DNA of 64,000 nucleotides, taken from the NCBI GenBank assembly GCA_002500135.1, contig DLSM01000006.1, forward strand, positions 186,184 to 250,183, written 5' to 3'. Position 1 is the stretch's first letter, and each line of letters begins with the position of its first letter. A program made the position numbers and the translations under genes. The notes under the pieces are model-generated. The model saw only the letters and a program-made list of their open reading frames with translations, was not told where the DNA came from and ran no database searches. This DNA is from Christensenella sp. UBA7862. GTDB lineage: Bacteria; Bacillota; Clostridia; Christensenellales; UBA1242. This document shows, piece after piece, positions 20,384 to 28,368 of the stretch.

Positions 20384-21739
20384 ATGGTTCAAATATTCGA
20401 GAAATATAACAAAATATTTTTTGTTGGCATTGGCGGCATAAGCATGAGCGCTTTGGCAACTTTTTGCAAAAAAAATGGGGCAGAAGTGACGGGCAGTGAT
20501 AGCACGGGGTCAAGCATAACCTCAAACCTCAAAAAGCAAGGGATAAAGATATTTCTAAAACACAAGGCGAAAAACATTGCGGGAGCGAACCTCATTGTCT
20601 TTTCGGGAGCAATTTCAGGGAACAACCCAGAACTGGCGGAAGCACGCAAACTTAACATTCCCACCATGGAACGTTCGGAGTTTTTGGGCAAAATTTGTGA
20701 AGGCTTTGAGCAAGTTATCGCCGTTTCTGGCACACATGGAAAAACAACCACAACAAGCATGATTGCCCACATTTTTATGGTCGCAAATCTAAACCCCACT
20801 GTCCACGTTGGCGGCATAGAACCACAACTTGGCGGCAACTTACATATGGGCGGAAATAAGTATTTTATAACAGAAGCCTGTGAATTTAGAGATAGTTTTC
20901 TCAAACTGAAGCCCACCGTTTCCGTTGTGACAAATGTCGAATTTGAACATGTTGATTATTTCAAAACGTTCTCTCGTGAATGTCAATCTTTTTCCCAATT
21001 TGCAAAATTAACAAAGGAAGTCTGTTTTGCCTCAAAATCTGCAAAAAAATGCTTTTTAGACAACAAAAACACCCGTTTTGTTGGGGATAAAACGGGTTTT
21101 AATGTTCAGAACATTGTTTTAAACGATGACGGCAAATACTCCTTTGACTTGTATTGCAAAAAGAAGTTTTTGTGCAATTTCAAACTAAATGTCTATGGAA
21201 AATATAACATCCAAAATGCACTTTTGGCCATTGCCGTTGCAAGATATTTTGGAATTGACATGAGCATAATTCAACTTGCAATGAAAACTTATGAGCCAGT
21301 GCAAAGACGCTTTGAGCAAATAGGATTTTTTGGCAGCAATATTGTTGTGCAAGACTATGCCCATCACCCAACGGAAATTGCTTGCTCCATAAACACTTGC
21401 AAAGAGGTCTTTGGCAGAAAAATAGTGTGCGTCTTTCAACCACACACCTATTCCAGAACCAAATGCCTAATTGACAATTTCACCAAGTGTTTTGACGGAT
21501 TGGACTCGCTTGTGCTGCTTGAAACATATCCCGCAAGAGAGCGTTTTGAGTATCTTGGCAGTGCCGAATTTTTAAAAAAGAAAATTGAACTGTCAAGCCC
21601 CACCTTTGCCGTTCAAGGAGTGTTCAACTTCAAAGAATTTTTATCTTACATAAAGTTCATGCAAATTTCAAACAGCGTCCTACTCTTTCTCGGAGCAGGG
21701 AGTATAGAAAAATTGGCACGAGAAATTGTAAAGAAATAG
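20384..21739 (+). CDS. murC: UDP-N-acetylmuramate--L-alanine ligase MurC
   Basis: 451 aa, the normal family length. This cytoplasmic enzyme joins L-alanine to UDP-N-acetylmuramic acid using ATP, the first amino acid step of the peptidoglycan stem peptide. The N-terminal nucleotide-binding motif FFVGIGGISMSAL (about 12-24), the ATP-binding SGTHGKTTTTS (about 115-125) and the C-terminal Mur ligase segment with YAHHPTE and FQPHTYSRT are all visible. No clear ribosome binding site precedes the ATG and an AT-rich -10-like sequence lies directly before it, so the mRNA might be leaderless; this is inference. It is divergent from spoVG and ends about 60 bases before the rpmE terminator on the other strand. 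Confidence 0.95.
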   Translation: MVQIFEKYNKIFFVGIGGISMSALATFCKKNGAEVTGSDSTGSSITSNLKKQGIKIFLKHKAKNIAGANLIVFSGAISGNNPELAEARKLNIPTMERSEFLGKICEGFEQVIAVSGTHGKTTTTSMIAHIFMVANLNPTVHVGGIEPQLGGNLHMGGNKYFITEACEFRDSFLKLKPTVSVVTNVEFEHVDYFKTFSRECQSFSQFAKLTKEVCFASKSAKKCFLDNKNTRFVGDKTGFNVQNIVLNDDGKYSFDLYCKKKFLCNFKLNVYGKYNIQNALLAIAVARYFGIDMSIIQLAMKTYEPVQRRFEQIGFFGSNIVVQDYAHHPTEIACSINTCKEVFGRKIVCVFQPHTYSRTKCLIDNFTKCFDGLDSLVLLETYPARERFEYLGSAEFLKKKIELSSPTFAVQGVFNFKEFLSYIKFMQISNSVLLFLGAGSIEKLAREIVKK

Positions 21740-21783
21740 AGATGGTCACAATAAATTATCAAAAAGGTAATTTTTAAAATAAA

Positions 21784-21813
21784 AATATGGCTTGATTACA
21801 AGCCATATTTTTT
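21784..21813 (-). terminator. Terminator overlapping the rpmE stop codon
   Basis: On the minus strand, ATATGGCTTG pairs with CAAGCCATAT around a TAAT loop, followed by a T-run. The last codons of rpmE form one arm and the stop codon lies in the loop, so coding and termination signals overlap. Confidence 0.8.
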
Positions 21814-21999
21814 TTGGAATTTTTCAACCTTTCCGCTGGCGTCAACAATTTTTTGTTTTCCAGTGAAGAAAGGATGACATTTGCTGCAAATATCAACTTT
21901 GATTGTTTCGCCTGGTTTTGTAGATCTAGTTTTAAATTTTTCACCACAAGCACAAACCACTTCCACTTCATGGTAATTTGGTTGAATATCTTTGTTCAT
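21796..21999 (-). CDS. rpmE: 50S ribosomal protein bL31 (zinc-binding type)
   Basis: 67 aa, typical for bL31. It sits on the large subunit and contributes to the bridge with the small subunit. The zinc ligands of the Cys-containing paralogue are present: CAC near residues 16-18 and CSKC near 37-40. In many Firmicutes the zinc-type L31 is exchanged for a Cys-free version under zinc limitation; no second copy is visible in this window. An AGGAGG-like ribosome binding site precedes the ATG and a strong promoter lies about 40 bases upstream. It is transcribed alone and ends in its own terminator. Confidence 0.97.
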   Translation of the reverse strand: MNKDIQPNYHEVEVVCACGEKFKTRSTKPGETIKVDICSKCHPFFTGKQKIVDASGKVEKFQKKYGL

Positions 22000-22038
22000 T
22001 TCGGCCTCCTACATTTCTTTTCTCTATTGGTCTATGCT

Positions 22039-22067
22039 AGTATAAAACAAAAAGTCAATTAAGTCAA
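22039..22067 (-). promoter_or_regulatory. SigmaA-type promoter of rpmE
   Basis: On the minus strand, TTGACT (22062-22067) and TATACT (22039-22044) are separated by 17 bases. No zinc-regulator site is obvious to the eye. Confidence 0.75.
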
Positions 22068-22139
22068 CATTTTTTTTTGCCCAAAATGACTTTTCCAAAA
22101 TGTTTTTGCGTATTTTTGAATGAAAATGGCAATACTTAT

Positions 22140-22168
22140 TTGACTTTATTTGCAGATATAAATATAAT
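22140..22168 (+). promoter_or_regulatory. SigmaA-type promoter of the SHOCT-domain membrane protein gene
   Basis: TTGACT (22140-22145) and TATAAT (22163-22168) with a 17-base spacer, about 74 bases before the start codon. Confidence 0.75.
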
Positions 22169-22241
22169 AAGTATATAAATATAAGTTTGTGACCAAAATA
22201 CAGACGAAAAAGCATAATGTCACATTCTTTGGGGAGGAAAA

Positions 22242-23315
22242 ATGAAAAAAGGCGGTGCAAGAGTTTCTGGAATATTAACATTGCTTCTATCTGTGCTTGT
22301 TCTTCTTTGCACAGTGCTATTTTTAGGCAAAGTATTTTCCATCGCTTTTTTGCAAAACTTACTAGAAAATCAAACTGTCGCCATAATTTATATGGTCTAT
22401 GACGCAATATTTGTCATGCCATTTTCGGCCATTCTCAACAACTCTTTTGGTGTAGATTATGACATGGTGCAAAAAATTATGGTATTCTTTAATTTGGCAT
22501 TTTATGCCATTGGTGCCTTTTGGGGAATTAAGGAAATTACACTTGCCAAAAAGACAGACGAAAAATACGCCAAATGCCATCGCACTTGTGCCTTTGCTCT
22601 TGTTATGAAAATTCTCGTTGTGGTCTATTTCCTTTATGTCTTCACTGGAAGTTTCTACGACCAAACATTCATTGCAACCTTTGACGCAGTGGACATCTAT
22701 GTCACATTCATTCCAAATTTCACTGCAACCCTGAGTGTTGTCCTAGCGGCAATCGCACTTGTATTGTATCTCATTCCACAAATCAGTTTCATTAAAGCCA
22801 AAAGAAAATATCAAGAAGACAAGGACTACGAAGACTTTATGTCCGAGCAAGGCAACGTTCCTGTAGGGCAAGCGGAAGCACAAGACGGGCAATATCAAGA
22901 GCAAAATTATCAATATGACGGGCAGTATCAAAACTCTCAAAATTATAACAACGGCTATACAGAACAAAATTATGTTGACCCAAATGCTCAAGGGCAATAT
23001 GACGCAAACTACAATCAAAATGTAAATTACAACCAAGCCCCACAAAACAACTATGGCGGGCAAGGTGTAAATGTTCAAACTCAATATGCCCAGAACACCG
23101 TTGAGCCATTGAATCCTCAAACCTTCACTCAAAACCCAAATAGGTCGGGCGTGAGCATTATTCCAGGGCAAAACGGCGTGCCATATAACATCACTCCAAA
23201 GGGAATTGAAGACCTAGCGAGACTAGAGCGACTTCGCGCTAGCGGCGCTATCGACGAGCAAAACTATTTTGCAATGCGTAAAAAAGTTTGCCAAATCAAC
23301 GTGTCGTCAAACTAA
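22242..23315 (+). CDS. Membrane protein with Gln/Asn/Tyr-rich linker and C-terminal SHOCT-like domain
   Basis: 357 aa, start supported by a GGGGAGG ribosome binding site. Four hydrophobic segments at about residues 5-28, 45-62, 83-102 and 117-185 form the membrane part. Residues about 205-315 are a low-complexity tail rich in Q, N, Y and G (motifs such as QYQ and NYNQ). The last about 35 residues (GIEDLARLERLRASGAIDEQNYFAMRKK) read like a SHOCT domain, a short C-terminal oligomerisation module often found at the end of membrane proteins; the typical L-x-x-L-x-x-x-G-x-I-x-x-x-E/N-Y/F spacing is present. The function is unknown. It is transcribed alone between its own promoter and a terminator. 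Confidence 0.7.
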   Translation: MKKGGARVSGILTLLLSVLVLLCTVLFLGKVFSIAFLQNLLENQTVAIIYMVYDAIFVMPFSAILNNSFGVDYDMVQKIMVFFNLAFYAIGAFWGIKEITLAKKTDEKYAKCHRTCAFALVMKILVVVYFLYVFTGSFYDQTFIATFDAVDIYVTFIPNFTATLSVVLAAIALVLYLIPQISFIKAKRKYQEDKDYEDFMSEQGNVPVGQAEAQDGQYQEQNYQYDGQYQNSQNYNNGYTEQNYVDPNAQGQYDANYNQNVNYNQAPQNNYGGQGVNVQTQYAQNTVEPLNPQTFTQNPNRSGVSIIPGQNGVPYNITPKGIEDLARLERLRASGAIDEQNYFAMRKKVCQINVSSN

Positions 23316-23322
23316 GATATAT

Positions 23323-23354
23323 AAAAAAAGGGATACAATTTTGTATCTCTTTTT
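23323..23354. terminator. Convergent terminator between the SHOCT protein and PEBP-like genes
   Basis: AAAAGGGATACAA pairs with TTGTATCTCTTTT (one mismatch), with A- and T-runs on the two sides, so both converging genes can use it. Confidence 0.75.
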
Positions 23355-23817
23355 AGTTGTCATAAATTCCATAAATCGTAGCACTGTCAAGAACTTTTCC
23401 TTGCATTTCGCTGTCTAAAAGTGCCTTTGAAAAGTCCCCACGAAGATTAAGGTCACTTTTTAAGGCATAAACAGTCAGCCTATATTTGTGTGGCTTGTCT
23501 GGTGGGCAAGGACCGCCATAACTGTTGTCGTGCCAACTATTTTTCCCTTGAACAAAGTCAAAACAAGTTTCGCTTGCATTCTCTTCAAGTGTTGTGCGGT
23601 GCAAATTGGCAACCAGCCAATGTATCCACACAAAGTTGCACACTGGCACACTGTCTGGGTCGTCAAAGATAACTACAAAACTCTGCGTCCCCTTTGGTGC
23701 GTCTTCAATTTTAATGGGCAAAGACAAAGTTGGCATGCCAAAGCGTTGTTCACTCCCCCGTTTGCCATATTTGTCCAAAATTTTGCCGTTTACAATTCCG
23801 TCACTAGATATCTTCAT
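23353..23817 (-). CDS. YbhB/YbcL family PEBP-like protein
   Basis: 154 aa, the usual length of bacterial phosphatidylethanolamine-binding-protein/Raf-kinase-inhibitor-like proteins. The conserved ligand-pocket segment DDPDSVPVCNFVWIHWLVANL is split as DDPDS (near residue 48) and HWLVANL (near 65), followed by the typical GPCPPDKPHKYRLTVYAL stretch near 115-130. No signal peptide, so it is cytoplasmic. The biochemical role of this family in bacteria is not settled. It has a good promoter (TTAACA-17-TATAAT, extended -10) and is divergent from the HAD-hydrogenase gene. Confidence 0.92.
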   Translation of the reverse strand: MKISSDGIVNGKILDKYGKRGSEQRFGMPTLSLPIKIEDAPKGTQSFVVIFDDPDSVPVCNFVWIHWLVANLHRTTLEENASETCFDFVQGKNSWHDNSYGGPCPPDKPHKYRLTVYALKSDLNLRGDFSKALLDSEMQGKVLDSATIYGIYDN

Positions 23818-23832
23818 TTTTTCACCAACTAT

Positions 23833-23861
23833 ATTATATCACACAAAACAAAGTTTGTTAA
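23833..23861 (-). promoter_or_regulatory. Promoter of the PEBP-like gene, extended -10
   Basis: On the minus strand, TTAACA (23856-23861), 17-base spacer, then TGATATAAT with the -10 box at 23833-23838. Confidence 0.75.
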
Positions 23862-23910
23862 GTGCTTCAAAGTATTTTCTTTTTTCATAAAAATTATGTA
23901 TAATATTTAT

Positions 23911-25869
23911 ATGAATACACATGTAATGTTTGACAAATTATCCACAAAAGATTTTGACCAAATATCAATGCTAAAAGTCGTTATCTTCGACTTTGACAAC
24001 ACACTTTATGACAACGTTGACTGGGGCAAGGAATGGGCAGAGTTTGTTATAAAAAAGATTGAAGGTTTGCTATCTTTTTTGCCAAAAAACAAGGTCAAAA
24101 AACTTATGGAAAAATATGGCCTGCACAGCACAAACGGACGACTTTTTGAAAAAGCGTTCAAACTTTTTGCGTCTGATGACATTCCTCTTACGACAAAAGA
24201 CTTTCGCAACTTGACGGCAACTTTTCTGTATGAACCAGATTGGACTGGTGCAAAAACAATCCCAAATGAACTTTTAAGAGAACTTGCAAAAAAATATAAA
24301 CTGTATATTGTGTCAAACTCAAGCGAAAGCGTCATTCGCTTCGATTGCGAAAAGCTTGGCATAGACACCACAGTTTTTTCGGACATTATCCAAAACCGAT
24401 TTGACCCAAAAGACCTCTCCAAAAAAGCAGACTATCTTGCCGTTATGAAAAGGGAAAACGCAACCGCAGGTGAAACTTTGGTCGTGGGCGACAGCGACTT
24501 TTATGACATTGACCCAGCAAAAGAAGTCGGCACGCACACCATTTTGCTATGCGGAACATATAACAAATGCCCAAATATGCAGCGGGCGGAAGATATGCAA
24601 AATAAAAATGTGAATAAAACAGAAAACGAGCAAAAAACAAATATACAGAGTGCGGAAAGTGAACAAAACTCCCAAAGTTTGACTAGGAAAGAACCGCTAA
24701 CCCAAGTGAATGACTTTAATCAAACGGAAGAAGTTTTATCAGAACTTGAAAAGAAAAACAAGCGAATGATTGCCGCCTTTGCCCCAAGTGTGCGAGTATC
24801 CATTGGGGAAATGTTTGGCGCAAAAGTTGGGCAGAATTTGGAAAAGAAAATTGTCACCGCACTAAAACTTCTCGGCTTTGACGATGTGTTTGATATTGAC
24901 TATGGGGCAGACTTGACCATCGTTGAAGAAGCGGAAGAATTTGCACAATTTATGCAAAAAAAGTGGACAACTGATGATGAAAAAGTTAGAAAATCCACAT
25001 TCTTCACATCTTGCTGCCCAGCGTGGGTGAAGTTTGTTCAAAAAGCGTTTCCACAATTTAAAGACAGCATTTCAACTTGCAAATCGCCACAAGAAATAAC
25101 TTCCACCATTGCAAAAACTTATTATGCAAAAAAACTCAATTTGAAGGCGGACGACATATATTTTGTTGCCATTATGCCATGTGTTGCAAAGAAGTTTGAA
25201 AGACTTACAAACAAGTTTGTTACAGATATGGGCGAGCAAAAATGTTACACGGACGCAGTTTTAACTGTTCGAGAGTTTGGCGAAATTTTGAAAAGCAAAA
25301 ATATAAACCTCATAGAACTTGATGACGGAAAATTCGACCTCCCAATGGGTGTATCCAGCGGAGCGGGGGTGATTTTTGGCACTGCGGGCGGTGTTATGGA
25401 GTCGGCACTCAGAACACTTGAAGCAAAGTTTTCAAAGGGGAAAAATATAAAGACAGAAATTCCGGGACTAGAATTTTTGCTTGAAAAAGGGAAGAACGGA
25501 ATTAAAGAAGGTGCTGTTCAAATAGCGGGCAAGAATGTAAACATCGCCGTTGCCAGCGGACTTGTCGCAGCGGGAGAACTTTTGCGAGCAATCGCCAGCG
25601 GACAAAAACAATATGATTTTGTGGAAGTTATGGCTTGCTCGGGCGGGTGCGTAAACGGAAGCGGCATGCCACTTTGCACTCTTTCTCAAGAAGCAAAAGA
25701 AGAACTGGTCGCTCAAAGAGCCATGGGACTAAGAACCAGCGACAAAAAAAATAAGTTGCGAAAATCTATCGACAACCCAGAAGTTGCTGACCTTTACAAA
25801 AATTATCTTGGAGAGGTGGGCGGAATTAAAGCCCACAAACTTCTTCATACGTGCCATGAACGAGGTTAA
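23911..25869 (+). CDS. HAD hydrolase domain fused to [FeFe]-hydrogenase H-cluster domain
   Basis: 652 aa from the ATG at 23911; an alternative ATG at 23968 starts right at the HAD domain and none has a clear ribosome binding site. Residues about 20-215 are a HAD-superfamily phosphatase-like domain: DFDNT (nucleophile D27, D29), VSNSS, and GDSDFYDID. A polar linker (about 220-285) follows. Residues about 286-652 are a full [FeFe]-hydrogenase catalytic domain: TSCCPAW (C368, C369), MPCVAKKFE (C424), MACSGGCVNGSG (C576, C580), SSGAGVIFGTAGG, and a C-terminal KLLHTCHERG tail. All four cubane-ligand cysteines and the proton-relay Cys are present. The usual N-terminal ferredoxin-like iron-sulfur domains are absent. 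I know of no described function for such a fusion; sensing or H2 metabolism linked to a phosphoryl substrate is speculation. Confidence 0.88.
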   Translation: MNTHVMFDKLSTKDFDQISMLKVVIFDFDNTLYDNVDWGKEWAEFVIKKIEGLLSFLPKNKVKKLMEKYGLHSTNGRLFEKAFKLFASDDIPLTTKDFRNLTATFLYEPDWTGAKTIPNELLRELAKKYKLYIVSNSSESVIRFDCEKLGIDTTVFSDIIQNRFDPKDLSKKADYLAVMKRENATAGETLVVGDSDFYDIDPAKEVGTHTILLCGTYNKCPNMQRAEDMQNKNVNKTENEQKTNIQSAESEQNSQSLTRKEPLTQVNDFNQTEEVLSELEKKNKRMIAAFAPSVRVSIGEMFGAKVGQNLEKKIVTALKLLGFDDVFDIDYGADLTIVEEAEEFAQFMQKKWTTDDEKVRKSTFFTSCCPAWVKFVQKAFPQFKDSISTCKSPQEITSTIAKTYYAKKLNLKADDIYFVAIMPCVAKKFERLTNKFVTDMGEQKCYTDAVLTVREFGEILKSKNINLIELDDGKFDLPMGVSSGAGVIFGTAGGVMESALRTLEAKFSKGKNIKTEIPGLEFLLEKGKNGIKEGAVQIAGKNVNIAVASGLVAAGELLRAIASGQKQYDFVEVMACSGGCVNGSGMPLCTLSQEAKEELVAQRAMGLRTSDKKNKLRKSIDNPEVADLYKNYLGEVGGIKAHKLLHTCHERG

Positions 25870-25871
25870 AC

Positions 25872-25906
25872 AAAAAACGGTGTTGCAAAATGCAACACCG
25901 TTTTTA
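25872..25906. terminator. Convergent terminator between the HAD-hydrogenase gene and metG
   Basis: A perfect stem ACGGTGTTGC/GCAACACCGT with A- and T-runs on both sides. Confidence 0.9.
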
Positions 25907-25925
25907 TATTTTACTTAATAATATT

Positions 25926-27647
25926 TTACTTTTTAAAGAATTCCTTTATATCAAATGGGGTGGACATAAAGTCACGGAGTTCTTTAAGTTTGATGTCGTC
26001 AAAGCGTTCAAAGATTGGTTGTGGGGTGCCGATTGTGTGTGGGGTTGGGATATTAAGTTTGCTTGCGTTTTCCCAGAAATTATTTGATGTTGGGTCGCCA
26101 GATAGCCCCAGTTGGTCTTGCCAAAGTGTTTTTGTTTTTTGTGGAATAAATGGCGAAGCCACAATGCAAAGGCTTGCGCAAAGGTTAAGGGCAAGTCGCA
26201 AAACTTTTTGTGCTTCGGCAGTTTTTTCTTGTTTCATAAGTGCCCATGGAGCAGATTTTTCCACATAGCCGTTGCCCACTGTTGCATAACTCATAACAAG
26301 TTTATATGCTTCACGCAGTTCTGCACGTTCAAAGGCGTCAGAAATTTTTTGTGGATATTCTTTTATCGCTTGCAAAACTTCTTTGTCCAAATCGTTAAGT
26401 TCATTTTCGCTTGGAAGGGGCAAGTCAAGTGTGCCACCGAAATAACTTTTCACCATGTTAAGACTTCTGTTAAATAGGTTGCCAAATTTTCCAACAAGTT
26501 CAGAGTTGCAGTTGTTCTTGTAATCTTCCCACTTGAAGTCTGTATCTCTATTTTCTGGAATAATTGTTGCTAGATATGCTCTTAGTGTGTCGATGTCAAT
26601 TTGCTTGGAGCCATCAATAAGCGAATTGCAGAACACGCCAATTTTCTTGCTTTTGCTAAATTTTTGCCCCTCAAAATTAAGGAAGTTTAGCCCAACGACA
26701 TTGTGTGCAAGGTTATATTCGCCATTTTCAAGAAGCATTGTTGGGAAGAAAACTGTGTGAAATTGAATGTTGTCTTTGCCCACAAAATTATATATTTTTG
26801 CGTCTTTTTTGCACCATAAATCAATATATTTTTGCTCGTCAAGTTCTTTTGTTATGGAAATGTAGCCGATTGGTGCGTCAAACCAAACATAGAAAACTTT
26901 GTTTTCAAACCCTTCAAGAGGAATAGGGAAGCCCCACTTGTTGTCACGAGAAATACATCTTTCTTTAAGTCCTTCTTGCACCCATTTTTTTGCTTCTGCA
27001 TAAACGTGTGGACGCCAAACATCTTTTTTGCTTTCAATGTATTTGTCAAGCATTTCAGTCCCTTTGTCAAGGCGAAGGAAAATGTGTTTTGTTCTTTTCA
27101 AAGTTGCTGGTCTGCCACAAGTCTTGCATTTGGCGTTTACAAGTTCGCCAGAGGACAAAAGACTGTCGCATTTTTCGCATTGGTCGCCGTTTGCCGCTTC
27201 ATATCCGCATTTTGGGCAAGTGCCAACAACATACCTATCTGGCAAAAACATATTGCAATGGTCGCAATAATACACGTCAGTTTCGCCTTGCGAAATGTAG
27301 CCATTTTTGTTAAGTGTCAAGAAGAAATCTGTTGTGACTTCTTTGTGAATGTCTGTGTGAGTGTTGGAATATATGTCATAACTAATTTCCAACTTTTCAT
27401 AAATTTGTTTGTGAATTTGGTGTAATTTTTCTGTAAGTTCCTCAACTGGAAGTCCCACTTCTTGGGCGGTGACAAGACTTGGTGTTCCGTGCATATCCGA
27501 CCCACCAACAAATGTTGTGTCATAGCCAAAACTTCTGCAATATCTTGCAAAAATGTCTGCTGGCAGGTGACAACCAACAATGTGTCCCACGTGTGGAATG
27601 TTGTTTACATATGTAAGTGCTGAGGTTATAAGTCGTTTTTCTTTCAT
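25926..27647 (-). CDS. metG: Methionyl-tRNA synthetase
   Basis: 573 aa from the ATG at 27647, chosen for its GGAGAA ribosome binding site and because the protein then begins KRLITSALTYVNNIPHVGH. It charges tRNA-Met with methionine using ATP. The HIGH signature is HVGH, and the KMSKS signature appears as KFSKSKK near residue 330. Between them is a zinc-knuckle insert with four CxxC pairs (CDHC, CPKC, CEKC, CKTC) near residues 125-175, the two-zinc type. The C-terminal tRNA-binding (EMAP-like) domain of many longer MetG proteins is absent. The gene follows dtd by 54 bases on the same strand, likely one operon linking tRNA charging and proofreading. Confidence 0.96.
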   Translation of the reverse strand: MKEKRLITSALTYVNNIPHVGHIVGCHLPADIFARYCRSFGYDTTFVGGSDMHGTPSLVTAQEVGLPVEELTEKLHQIHKQIYEKLEISYDIYSNTHTDIHKEVTTDFFLTLNKNGYISQGETDVYYCDHCNMFLPDRYVVGTCPKCGYEAANGDQCEKCDSLLSSGELVNAKCKTCGRPATLKRTKHIFLRLDKGTEMLDKYIESKKDVWRPHVYAEAKKWVQEGLKERCISRDNKWGFPIPLEGFENKVFYVWFDAPIGYISITKELDEQKYIDLWCKKDAKIYNFVGKDNIQFHTVFFPTMLLENGEYNLAHNVVGLNFLNFEGQKFSKSKKIGVFCNSLIDGSKQIDIDTLRAYLATIIPENRDTDFKWEDYKNNCNSELVGKFGNLFNRSLNMVKSYFGGTLDLPLPSENELNDLDKEVLQAIKEYPQKISDAFERAELREAYKLVMSYATVGNGYVEKSAPWALMKQEKTAEAQKVLRLALNLCASLCIVASPFIPQKTKTLWQDQLGLSGDPTSNNFWENASKLNIPTPHTIGTPQPIFERFDDIKLKELRDFMSTPFDIKEFFKK

Positions 27648-27701
27648 ATTTTCTCCTATTTTATATTTTATACTTTCCGCTTGTAGCATGAGATGTAGCA
27701 A

Positions 27702-28160
27702 TTATCTTTTGCAGTCGGACGAGTCAATAATTATTGTTATTGGTCCATTGTTTTTGACGTCAACATGCATCTCTGCTCCAAATATTCCTGTGTTAATTTT
27801 CTTAAAAACCTTTTGTTCCTCGCAGCGGGAAACAAATTTGTCAATCATAATTTTCGCCTCTTGCGGAGGCATGCTTTCAAAAAAGGCTGGGCGGAAGCCA
27901 TGAGAAGTGTTGGCATACAAAGTGAAGTTGCTAATGACCAAAAGTTCTGCCCCTATGTCTTTTGGAGCGAGGTTCATTTTGTCATTTTCATCACAAAATA
28001 TTCTAAGCCCGCAAATTTTACGCACAAGATATTCAAGGTCTTTGTCTGTGTCGCCTTTTTTGACCCCAACAAAGCACACGAAGCCGTTTCCAATTTTTCC
28101 AACAACATTGTCGCTGACTGTAACTTGTGCTTCGTGACATCGCTGAACAACTGCTCTCAT
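27702..28160 (-). CDS. dtd: D-aminoacyl-tRNA deacylase
   Basis: 152 aa, the standard length. It removes D-amino acids (and glycine mischarged on tRNA-Ala) from tRNAs. The conserved start MRAVVQRC, the active-site segment SNFTLYA (family SQFTLYA, here with Asn in place of Gln) near residue 77-83, FFESMPPQ (family shows F-R-P-S/A-F), and the C-terminal NNGPITI (family cross-subunit Gly-Pro motif) near 139-144 are all present. A GGAGGGAAT ribosome binding site precedes the ATG. It is upstream of metG in the same direction. Confidence 0.95.
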   Translation of the reverse strand: MRAVVQRCHEAQVTVSDNVVGKIGNGFVCFVGVKKGDTDKDLEYLVRKICGLRIFCDENDKMNLAPKDIGAELLVISNFTLYANTSHGFRPAFFESMPPQEAKIMIDKFVSRCEEQKVFKKINTGIFGAEMHVDVKNNGPITIIIDSSDCKR

Positions 28161-28290
28161 ATTCCCTCCATTATACGGCTATTATACACCGAGATTAAAA
28201 TTTTTCAAACACTTTTTTGCCATTGCACCTCGTTTTGGGCGAAAAGTGGAACAAAATTGCGAAATTGTGCGTAAAATTGAATTTTTTGTT

Positions 28291-28318
28291 TTGAAAGAAT
28301 AACAATATATTATATAAT
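28291..28318 (+). promoter_or_regulatory. Promoter of the MBG-repeat lipoprotein gene
   Basis: TTGAAA (28291-28296), 16-base spacer, TATAAT (28313-28318), about 50 bases upstream of the start codon. Confidence 0.7.
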
Positions 28319-28368
28319 AACTTTAATTTATGGGCTTGTTTTTGTAGCAAAATTTATATGGTGGGAAA

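Noticed and set aside
23488..23910. 141-residue N-terminal extension of the HAD-hydrogenase frame
   Set aside because: It is antisense to the PEBP-like gene and crosses that gene's promoter, with no ribosome binding site. The ATG at 23911 or 23968 is far more likely.
25926..28200. T-box or other riboswitch before dtd-metG
   Set aside because: The region upstream of dtd is short with a TATAAT box close to the start codon; no T-box sequence or terminator-antiterminator pair is visible.
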